Assembly (NCBI GenBank): GCA_028709985.1
Contig: JAQUTB010000151.1
Coordinates: 1-5,283 of the forward strand
Length of the DNA stretch: 5,283 nucleotides
Origin: Dethiosulfovibrio sp.
Lineage (GTDB): Bacteria; Synergistota; Synergistia; Synergistales; Dethiosulfovibrionaceae
Direction: 5' to 3'
The first letter of the stretch is position 1. Each line of letters opens with the position of its first letter. Below, in pieces: positions 1 to 4,734 of this stretch. The position numbers and the translations under genes are program-made. The notes under the pieces were generated by a model that ran no database searches, was not told the DNA's origin, and saw only the letters and a program-made list of their open reading frames with translations.

Positions 1-1
1 C

Positions 2-154
2 CGTTTATTCCATAACCAGTATAGGGGATTTTCTCTTGAGGCGAAACAAAAATTGAGACAGATTATCAAGCGCTATGTAGATTCTGGCCCTCTAGGTCAG
101 CCCAGTAAGACGAACAGGAGGGCCTCCACCGAGGCCCTCCTGTTCGTCTTATAA
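2..154 (+). CDS. Possible C-terminal end of an unknown convergent gene (partial)
   Basis: A plus-strand frame is open from the left edge for 50 codons to a TAA at 152-154, with no start codon needed inside the window. The predicted tail has a protein-like, basic amphipathic stretch (about residues 12-26, SLEAKQKLRQIIKRY). After that come a Gly/Pro-rich turn and a short hydrophobic end. I recognise no family. Against it: 50 stop-free codons arise by chance fairly often, and the last 14 or so codons are formed by the two arms of the inverted repeat at 107-150, which is odd for a coding end. If real, it converges on pcp and the hairpin would serve both genes. The sequence to the left of this window would settle it. 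Confidence 0.3.
   Translation, partial: RLFHNQYRGFSLEAKQKLRQIIKRYVDSGPLGQPSKTNRRASTEALLFVL
107..150. terminator. Perfect 20-bp hairpin after pcp, probable transcription end
   Basis: The arms 107-126 and 131-150 are exact reverse complements over 20 bp, separated by a 4-base loop (CACC on the plus strand). It begins 24 bp past the pcp stop codon, where the crp-DUF969-DUF979-pcp transcript should end. Neither strand has a U-rich tail: minus-strand reading continues with ACTGGGCTGA and plus-strand reading with ATAAATTATC. It is therefore not a textbook intrinsic terminator. It could be a bidirectional terminator, a 3'-end-protecting stem, or a copy of a dispersed palindromic repeat. Terminator is the most likely role from position. 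Confidence 0.6.
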
Positions 155-174
155 ATTATCTATGACACAAAGGC

Positions 175-819
175 CTAACAGACCGTCCCGCCGACCTTCT
201 TATGGTCCTCGTCCACGGTGACAGCGGTAGCCAAGGCGATCTCCAGGCCACGGACAATACAGTCCAGGGACATGCTGGGCTGTCCCCCTAACCTGGCGGC
301 CTGTTCGGGCAGATAGGGGATATGGATAAACCCTCCCTTTCTCCGGTTGCCCTCCTGGGCCAATATGTGCATGAGGCCGTAGAAAACGTGGTTGCAGACG
401 AAGGTTCCGGCGGAGTTTGAGACCGATGCAGGAACGCCCGCCTCCTTCATAGCCGACACCATGGCCTTTATGGGGAGGGTGGACCAGTAGGCGGTTGCCC
501 CCTCGGTCTCTATGGCCTCGTCCACTGGCTGGTTGCCGTCGTTGTCCTTTATGCGGTAGTCGTCGACGTTGATGGCGACCCTCTCAGGGGTTATGTCGAA
601 CCGTCCACCTGCCTGACCTATGGAGACCACTATGTCGGGGTCCAACCTGGCGATAGCCCCCTTCAGTGCCTCCAGGGACCTCCAGCGGGCCGTGGGAAGC
701 TCGCAAAACGAGACTGAAGCCCCTGCGACGGTCCGACCGTCCAGACTCTTGACCGCCTCTAAGGCGGGGTTGACAGGCTCTCCTCCAAAAGGCTCAAATC
801 CGGTAAGAAGTATTCTCAT
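175..819 (-). CDS. pcp: Pyroglutamyl-peptidase I (pyrrolidone-carboxylate peptidase)
   Basis: This is a cytoplasmic cysteine peptidase (family C15) that removes N-terminal pyroglutamate (5-oxoproline) from peptides. The 214 residues match the usual family length. Seen in the sequence: the N-terminal signature [10 protein letters not shown] (residues 4-13), the Glu-site signature [17 protein letters not shown] (68-84) with Glu79, the Cys-site segment [11 protein letters not shown] (133-143) with Cys142, and His166 in FIHIPYLP. The Glu-Cys-His triad is therefore complete and the enzyme should be active. The ATG at 817-819 is supported by AGGAGG seven bases upstream, which overlaps the stop codon of the DUF979 gene. 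It is the last gene of the crp-DUF969-DUF979-pcp unit and is followed by a strong hairpin. Linkage to the membrane pair suggests it works on imported pyroglutamyl peptides or supplies free pyroglutamate; that is inference. A degraded second copy lies at about 4647-4733. Confidence 0.97.
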   Translation of the reverse strand: MRILLTGFEPFGGEPVNPALEAVKSLDGRTVAGASVSFCELPTARWRSLEALKGAIARLDPDIVVSIGQAGGRFDITPERVAINVDDYRIKDNDGNQPVDEAIETEGATAYWSTLPIKAMVSAMKEAGVPASVSNSAGTFVCNHVFYGLMHILAQEGNRRKGGFIHIPYLPEQAARLGGQPSMSLDCIVRGLEIALATAVTVDEDHKKVGGTVC

Positions 820-826
820 AGTTTAA

Positions 827-832
827 CCTCCT
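827..832 (-). promoter_or_regulatory. Shine-Dalgarno of pcp, overlapping the DUF979 stop codon
   Basis: Read on the minus strand the junction is TAGGAGG: the TAG stop of the DUF979 gene (831-833) shares bases with AGGAGG, which lies seven bases before the pcp ATG. A ribosome finishing DUF979 would sit on the pcp initiation site, so the two genes are probably translationally coupled. Confidence 0.85.
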
Positions 833-1745
833 AAAAAGCCAAAAAATACATCAAGGCGATATTGATACAGAGCATAGGGATGGCCGTGGCCACCTGGGCC
901 TTTATGACGCCGTTTTTGTCCCCCATCTCAAGAAGCGCCGCAGGGACCACGTTGAAGTTGGCCGCCATGGGGGTCATCAAAGTTCCGCAGTAGCCCGAGA
1001 GCATACCGATTACCCCGGCAATGGCGGGGTTGGCCCCGTGCATAACCACCACGAGAGGAATACCTATTCCGGTCGTGATGACGGCAAAGGCGGCGAAGGC
1101 GTTGCCCATTATCATGGTGAAAAGGGCCATTCCGACGCAGTAGGCCACCACAGTGGCAAGAGCGCTACCGGTTGGGACCACCGACGAGACCATCTGGGCG
1201 ATGACACCTCCGACCCCAGCCTTATCGAACAGAAAGCCCAGGGCCGCCAGGAACTGGGATAGTATTACCGCCCAGCCTATGGCGTCTATCAACCGTCTTC
1301 CCTCGTTGATCGACCTGCCAAGGCCGTCCTTCGTCAGCGCCATAACAGCCACAAGGCCAGCGATGGAGCCCAAACCCAGGCCGACCAGAGCCCCAAGGGA
1401 CGTGAACTTGGCCACCAGAAAGGTGACGATAGGAATCACCAAGGTGGGCAGAAAAAGGCTGTTGCCGAACCTGTCCGCCTGTCGTCTCTTCTCCTCCTTG
1501 GAGGCCTCCCCGTAGAAGCCCAACCCCAGGCCCTTACAGCTGGCTATCAGGGCCATTACCACCACCATAGCCCCGATTATTCCGCTGGGAATGGCATTTC
1601 CGAACAGGAAGGTAACGGCGTAGAGAGCCCAAAACAACGCCGTCCCGACCCTCTTGCCGTTGCTCCTGTCCGTTAGGGACCTGAGGGCGAAGACCATCAG
1701 CAAAAGGCCGGTTACCATATACATGTGATCCAGGGTTATCTTCAT
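831..1745 (-). CDS. DUF979 family membrane protein, putative permease subunit
   Basis: A 304-residue, very hydrophobic protein of the usual DUF979 length. About eight to ten membrane segments can be seen, roughly at residues 8-22, 36-50, 54-70, 98-112, 116-137, 155-173, 195-213, 215-235, 240-258 and 287-303. A charged loop (about 79-93, ASKEEKRRQADR) is likely cytoplasmic. Two conserved-looking polar stretches inside the membrane region, MGNAFAAFAVITTGIG (213-228) and GYCGTLMTPMAANFN (251-265), resemble discontinuous-helix motifs of ion-coupled carriers. That resemblance is my reading and not a proven homology. The ATG overlaps the DUF969 stop as ATGA, and GGAGGAG precedes it inside the end of DUF969, so the two products are made together and probably form one complex. 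DUF969, DUF979 and pcp recur as neighbours in other bacteria as far as I recall, which points to a role with pyroglutamate, pyroglutamyl peptides or a related compound. Direction of transport and substrate are unknown. Confidence 0.9.
   Translation of the reverse strand: MKITLDHMYMVTGLLLMVFALRSLTDRSNGKRVGTALFWALYAVTFLFGNAIPSGIIGAMVVVMALIASCKGLGLGFYGEASKEEKRRQADRFGNSLFLPTLVIPIVTFLVAKFTSLGALVGLGLGSIAGLVAVMALTKDGLGRSINEGRRLIDAIGWAVILSQFLAALGFLFDKAGVGGVIAQMVSSVVPTGSALATVVAYCVGMALFTMIMGNAFAAFAVITTGIGIPLVVVMHGANPAIAGVIGMLSGYCGTLMTPMAANFNVVPAALLEMGDKNGVIKAQVATAIPMLCINIALMYFLAF
1742..1745 (-). promoter_or_regulatory. ATGA start/stop overlap coupling DUF969 to DUF979
   Basis: The TGA of DUF969 (1742-1744) and the ATG of DUF979 (1743-1745) overlap as ATGA. 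A purine-rich GGAGGAG lies just upstream within the DUF969 coding end. This arrangement favours re-initiation and equal production of the two membrane subunits. Confidence 0.85.
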
Positions 1746-2422
1746 CTCCGCTCCTCCTCTCCCTTGAGGCTCAGTTTTTTCATCCTAGCGTCGAACATGG
1801 TGTATCTGACCGCGGCAAGGAGGAAGGCCGCCACAGCGGTTGGCACAGCGTAGAGGGCCATGGTCAACAGATCGACCGAGTACCCGGCCTGGTCCATGAC
1901 TCCCTTTATGAGCAAAAGCCCCCCTGCGGCTATGAATATGAGCTGGCCGAAAAAGTTTCCGTAGTTCTCCGCCGCTGCCGCCATGCTCCTTATCTGGTCA
2001 AGGACGGACTGAGGAAGCTCCCTTCCCTTAGCCACCGCCCCCTCAGCCATGGGGGATATGATGGGCCGTATAAACGTGGGGTGTCCCCCAAGCTGTAGCC
2101 CGACGGCGCTGGTGGCCTGACGGAAGAGCATGTAGAGCAACATTATCCTTCCGGCGGTGGCTCCCTTGAGCTTCATTATGAAAAGCTCCGCCTGCTCCCT
2201 CAGACCGTGGCGTTCCAGAAGACCGATAACCGGCAGGGTCAGTATGAATAAAGACATATACCGGTTTGTGACGAAAGCGGTCCCTATTGCCTCCAGGATC
2301 TCGTAGGGCCCCATCCCACCTGCCAGGCCAGAGGAGAACCCAGCGACGATCACCACCAACAGCGGGTTGAGCCTAAGCCCCAGCCCCACTATCACTACCA
2401 AAACACCTACCAACCTTATCAT
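1742..2422 (-). CDS. DUF969 family membrane protein, putative permease subunit
   Basis: A 226-residue integral membrane protein matching DUF969 in length and pattern. Hydrophobic segments are visible at about residues 3-17, 19-36, 56-69, 92-108, 157-173 and 185-206, and the tail is highly charged (KKLSLKGEEERR). Characteristic polar stretches are GLQLGGHPTFIRPIISPMAEGA (108-129) and the AAAENYGNFFGQ segment (149-160). These may line a substrate path, but no residue has an established role that I know of. It is probably half of a two-part transporter with DUF979, whose ATG overlaps this stop codon by four bases. The ATG at 2420-2422 is preceded by only a modest ribosome site (AGGGGATAGGAA). 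The start lies 31 nt after the crp stop, with no room for a good promoter, so it is likely cotranscribed with crp. Confidence 0.9.
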   Translation of the reverse strand: MIRLVGVLVVIVGLGLRLNPLLVVIVAGFSSGLAGGMGPYEILEAIGTAFVTNRYMSLFILTLPVIGLLERHGLREQAELFIMKLKGATAGRIMLLYMLFRQATSAVGLQLGGHPTFIRPIISPMAEGAVAKGRELPQSVLDQIRSMAAAAENYGNFFGQLIFIAAGGLLLIKGVMDQAGYSVDLLTMALYAVPTAVAAFLLAAVRYTMFDARMKKLSLKGEEERR

Positions 2423-2453
2423 TTCCTATCCCCTTTCGATCCCGACGGCCCCA

Positions 2454-3158
2454 TCACTGGACCCTGTCGGTGTACTTTGCTAAACCTTCCATATTTTTTA
2501 TAACGATCTTTTTATTGGCCCTCTCCAGCAGTCCCTCGTCGAAAAACGACTTGAGTATCCTGGCGATGGTCACCCTTGAACAACCGACGTTATAGGCCAG
2601 CTCGCTTTGAGTTAGGGCAGTGGTTATCATGCCCTCGGTCATATCGACATCCCTGGTGTCGGAGCAGGCGGAAAGCCGTATCAGGGCGTCAGCGACCCTC
2701 CCGGTGGAGTCGTTGAAGACGTTGTTAGCTAGCTGGAGAGCCACTATGCGAAACTTCCTGGTCATGCTGTGTATAAAATAGAGGTAGGCGTCGGGGTTTC
2801 TGCACAGCTCCTCATCCAGTATTGACCTGCTGACGTAGGACACAGACGACGGCTCCTTGGCGTAGAGGACGTAGTTTAAGGAGCCTCCGTCCATCAGGTT
2901 CATCTCCCCAAACAGCTCCCCAGGCCTCAGGAAGTAAAGCCGCTTTTCCCTGCCGGAGACGCTTATCATGGCCTTGGAGACCTTTCCCTCCACCACGATA
3001 CCGAAGGAATCCCCAGGATTAGCCGGGGAGATAACGTCGTTTCTGTCGTAGCTCTTAACCGTACCCCTTGCAGCGAGGACATCTATAAAGAACGTCCTCA
3101 TCTCGTTTTGTTTTTTTTCGTCGAACACGTCGGAGTAATAGGAACCGCCTATAGACAT
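2454..3158 (-). CDS. Crp/Fnr-family transcriptional regulator
   Basis: A 234-residue regulator with the standard layout. A cyclic-nucleotide-binding-type beta-roll spans about residues 28-120, including the signature RPGELFGEMNLMDGG (78-92). A long dimerisation helix follows (about 123-150). The C-terminal winged helix-turn-helix covers about 183-222, with LTQSELAYNVGCSRVTIARIL (182-202) as the recognition unit. The beta-roll pocket does not obviously contain the Arg-Ser pair used by E. coli Crp to bind cAMP. The Cys residues (119, 165, 193) do not form an Fnr-type iron-sulphur motif, so the effector is open. I chose the ATG at 3156-3158 because a perfect AGGAGG lies six bases upstream. A longer in-frame start at 3371 would overlap the upstream gene and translate a terminator. 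It is first in a unit with DUF969, DUF979 and pcp, whose expression it most likely controls. Confidence 0.93.
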   Translation of the reverse strand: MSIGGSYYSDVFDEKKQNEMRTFFIDVLAARGTVKSYDRNDVISPANPGDSFGIVVEGKVSKAMISVSGREKRLYFLRPGELFGEMNLMDGGSLNYVLYAKEPSSVSYVSRSILDEELCRNPDAYLYFIHSMTRKFRIVALQLANNVFNDSTGRVADALIRLSACSDTRDVDMTEGMITTALTQSELAYNVGCSRVTIARILKSFFDEGLLERANKKIVIKNMEGLAKYTDRVQ

Positions 3159-3164
3159 GATTTT

Positions 3165-3170
3165 CCTCCT
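3165..3170 (-). promoter_or_regulatory. Shine-Dalgarno deciding the regulator's start
   Basis: AGGAGG on the minus strand, six bases before the ATG at 3156-3158. It fixes the regulator's start at residue MSIGG and rules out the 71-residue upstream extension. Confidence 0.9.
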
Positions 3171-3187
3171 CTCCTGCCACACAGGAG
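3171..3187. repeat. Small inverted repeat in the regulator's leader
   Basis: CTCCTG (3171-3176) and CAGGAG (3182-3187) are perfect complements around a 5-base loop, directly abutting the AGGAGG of the regulator gene. In RNA it could form a 6-bp hairpin touching the ribosome site. In DNA it could be an operator half-site pair for autoregulation. Function is unproven, and short repeats rich in AGGAG can arise by chance beside a ribosome site. Confidence 0.4.
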
Positions 3188-3206
3188 ATTCAAAAACATA
3201 TACATA

Positions 3207-3235
3207 ATTATAAACAACACTTCCTAGCAAAATCT
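3207..3235 (-). promoter_or_regulatory. Candidate promoter of the crp-DUF969-DUF979-pcp unit
   Basis: A TATAAT box (3207-3212, minus strand) lies in the AT-rich gap between the upstream terminator and the regulator gene, about 50 nt before the ATG. At a 17-bp spacing the -35 position (3230-3235) reads AGATTT, a poor match to TTGACA. A weak -35 with a perfect -10 would suit an activator-dependent promoter, possibly controlled by the Crp/Fnr protein itself. No clear TGTGA-N6-TCACA or TTGAT-N4-ATCAA site is visible. Confidence 0.5.
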
Positions 3236-3249
3236 GTAGTCTAGGATAC

Positions 3250-3282
3250 AAAAAGAGGGCTCTCTTGAGACAGAGAACCCTC
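3250..3282 (-). terminator. Intrinsic terminator after the ceramidase-like gene
   Basis: On the minus strand the arms GAGGGTTCTCT (3282-3272) and AGAGAGCCCTC (3265-3255) pair over 11 bp with a single G-U wobble and a 6-base loop. TTTTT follows at 3254-3250. It starts 33 bp past the TAA of the ceramidase-like gene and separates that block from the regulator unit. This is a textbook rho-independent terminator. Confidence 0.88.
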
Positions 3283-3315
3283 GATGATCTCGGATACCAC
3301 ATAGGAGCGAACGGT

Positions 3316-4635
3316 TTAAAAAGCCCTCCAGCCTGACACGACCTCTCCGACGATGGTCTCGGCGGTCTCACGGTTTAAGGGCATGACCCGGCCGTGATAG
3401 GGAAAGTAAACCAGGTTGGACCAAAGCACCTCGAAGCCTCCCCTATCGTACTCCTCAGCCGTGGGCAGATAGCTGTTACAGCCGTTGGTGTAGCCGTTGA
3501 GAAACAAAAGTGACGACCCAGCCTGATCTTTTGCCTCCAGGGCAATTTTACACATAGCCTCGTTGGCGATGCCGCACAGACAGCCATCTCCGATGAGGAA
3601 AAACTGGAACTCCACGTCGGAATACTGGCTTTTTACGCCTTCCCCTATGAGCCTTCTAACCTCGTTCAGCCAGTTCGTCCCGTCCAGACCGGCCTCACGG
3701 CTCGCCTCCTCGGCTATCTCCGTCGCTCGCTCAATGGACGGCACGTCGGCCTTGCAGCGGCAGAAGGAGGACCGGGCGATAACCCTCCTGACCGGCAGAG
3801 GATCAAGGCCGCCAAACACCGCCTCGACGCCCTCGCAGATAGAATCGGCGGTCCGCTCCAGGGCCACCCTGCTCTGCTCGGTGTATTTCGCGACGTACTC
3901 CTCCGAAAAGCCCGCTTGAGCGGCCTCGTAACAGTGGACCTCCAGATACTCGGCGTTATCCTGCTGGAACCTGGGCCTTATATCCCCTGAGGCCCCCTGG
4001 ACGATGAGTACCTTGCAGCCGTACTTACTCTCCAGCCTCTCCCTGGTCAGGGCAAAGTAGTCCGAGGAGATAAGATAGTTGTCGCTGGAGAGTATGTTGG
4101 GATGGGCGGTCACCCTGAGAAGCACCGCCTTCAGCTCCGACGTAGAGGCATCGACGACCTTCATGATGCCCAGTCGACGGTCGACGCTGTCGGGATCGTC
4201 CCTCCGGTTTAGCCCTATATCGCACTCACCGACTCCCCACGCCACGAGCACCGGAAACCATCCCGCCATGGCCTCCCTGGCCGCTAGAACCGACTTATCG
4301 CAGACCGAATCGAAGTAACTCGGCTCGACGGCGGCGTTAGGGGCGGAATGGGTATGGGAAAAACACACCATGACGTTCTCCCGTCTGCCCCCGATCTCCT
4401 CTGCCACCCTGTCCCTAAGGACGTTCGACAGTTCCACGGTGAAACCCAGGCTGTCGACGGTTATCAGGCAGGAAACGTCCTCCCCGTATCTCCACACCAT
4501 AACCTGCAATTTAAGAGGATGAAGCACACCTCTGGACCTGTTGTCTGGACGGTAGAAGCCGACCAACTCGACGGAATCCTCCGGCGTGATGTCCGCCTCG
4601 CCATAACCCATCCAAGCGGTATCGTTTATGTTCAT
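3316..4635 (-). CDS. Neutral ceramidase-like (N-terminal fold) putative metal-dependent amidase
   Basis: A 439-residue protein resembling the catalytic N-terminal domain of neutral/alkaline ceramidases, zinc enzymes that cleave an amide bond. Features seen: the opening GYGEADITPED (10-20), the metal-site motif FSHTHSAPN (92-100) with His94 and His96, a second metal His178 in TAHPN, and GASGDIRPR (214-222). Also present are Glu359 in ANEAM and the YTNGCNSYLPTAEEYDRGGFE segment (382-402), whose Tyr382, Tyr389 or Tyr396 could be the metal-site Tyr. The candidate zinc ligands are thus all present. The C-terminal immunoglobulin-like domain of true ceramidases is absent and there is no signal peptide, so it is probably cytoplasmic and sphingolipid ceramide is an unlikely substrate. 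The ATG at 4633-4635 has GGAGAG five bases upstream. An in-frame-independent intrinsic terminator follows. It lies 99 nt after the DUF3089 gene and may share its transcript. The natural substrate is unknown. Confidence 0.82.
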   Translation of the reverse strand: MNINDTAWMGYGEADITPEDSVELVGFYRPDNRSRGVLHPLKLQVMVWRYGEDVSCLITVDSLGFTVELSNVLRDRVAEEIGGRRENVMVCFSHTHSAPNAAVEPSYFDSVCDKSVLAAREAMAGWFPVLVAWGVGECDIGLNRRDDPDSVDRRLGIMKVVDASTSELKAVLLRVTAHPNILSSDNYLISSDYFALTRERLESKYGCKVLIVQGASGDIRPRFQQDNAEYLEVHCYEAAQAGFSEEYVAKYTEQSRVALERTADSICEGVEAVFGGLDPLPVRRVIARSSFCRCKADVPSIERATEIAEEASREAGLDGTNWLNEVRRLIGEGVKSQYSDVEFQFFLIGDGCLCGIANEAMCKIALEAKDQAGSSLLFLNGYTNGCNSYLPTAEEYDRGGFEVLWSNLVYFPYHGRVMPLNRETAETIVGEVVSGWRAF

Positions 4636-4640
4636 AAAAA

Positions 4641-4648
4641 CTCTCCCT
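4641..4648 (-). promoter_or_regulatory. Ribosome-binding site of the ceramidase-like gene
   Basis: AGGGAGAG on the minus strand, five bases before the ATG at 4633-4635, supports this start. The site overlaps the TAG (4647-4649) that ends the pcp relic frame, giving TAGGGAGAG. This mirrors the TAGGAGG seen before the intact pcp gene. Confidence 0.75.
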
Positions 4649-4733
4649 ATTTTTTGTGGTTCTCGTCCACGTTGATGGAGACCATTATATCGGGATACAA
4701 CCTATTTGTGGCCCCCTTCAGCCGTTTATGAAG
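4647..4733 (-). pseudogene. Internally deleted remnant of a second pcp gene
   Basis: Read on the minus strand this frame gives LKGATNRLYPDIMVSI, identical at 12 of 16 positions to residues 52-67 of the intact Pcp in this window. It runs straight on into NVDENHKK and a TAG stop. VDENHKK matches Pcp residues 202-208 (VDEDHKK), and INVDE also matches Pcp residues 83-87. At DNA level 4674-4721 matches 619-666 at 37 of 48 bases, and 4650-4670 matches 196-216 at 17 of 21. The piece lacks the N-terminus and all three catalytic residues, so it cannot be an active peptidase. It is best read as an old pcp copy that lost its centre (about residues 68-201, or 68-82 plus a later piece) and its start. The neighbouring DUF3089 stop codon lies at its 5' edge. 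It may still act as leader sequence for the ceramidase-like gene. Confidence 0.75.
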
Positions 4734-4734
4734 C

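Noticed and set aside
18..23. TATACT box on the minus strand near the left edge, as a promoter for a gene further left
   Set aside because: No acceptable -35 at 16-18 bp spacing, and the downstream gene is outside the window, so it cannot be supported.
1153..1515. Plus-strand open frame of 120 codons inside the DUF979 gene
   Set aside because: Antisense to a clear membrane protein gene, with low-complexity composition and no convincing ribosome site. It is a shadow of GC-rich coding sequence.
2702..2716. Short match between the regulator gene and the DUF3089 gene (both encode FNDSTG; GTCGTTGAA-type DNA at 2702-2716 and 4963-4977)
   Set aside because: Only about 15 bases with no extension on either side, and it falls at unrelated positions in unrelated folds. 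Chance is the simplest explanation.
3159..3371. Upstream extension of the regulator by 71 residues to an ATG at 3371
   Set aside because: It would overlap the ceramidase-like gene, translate the terminator at 3250-3282 and ignore the perfect AGGAGG before 3158. The extra residues look like random coding of an AT-rich spacer.
4348..4731. Plus-strand open frame of 127 codons opposite the ceramidase-like gene, with a C-terminus resembling another plus-strand frame at 620-826
   Set aside because: Both are antisense shadows. Their resemblance (METTMSGSN versus METIISGYN) is explained by the shared minus-strand pcp sequence, and this clue led to the pcp relic.
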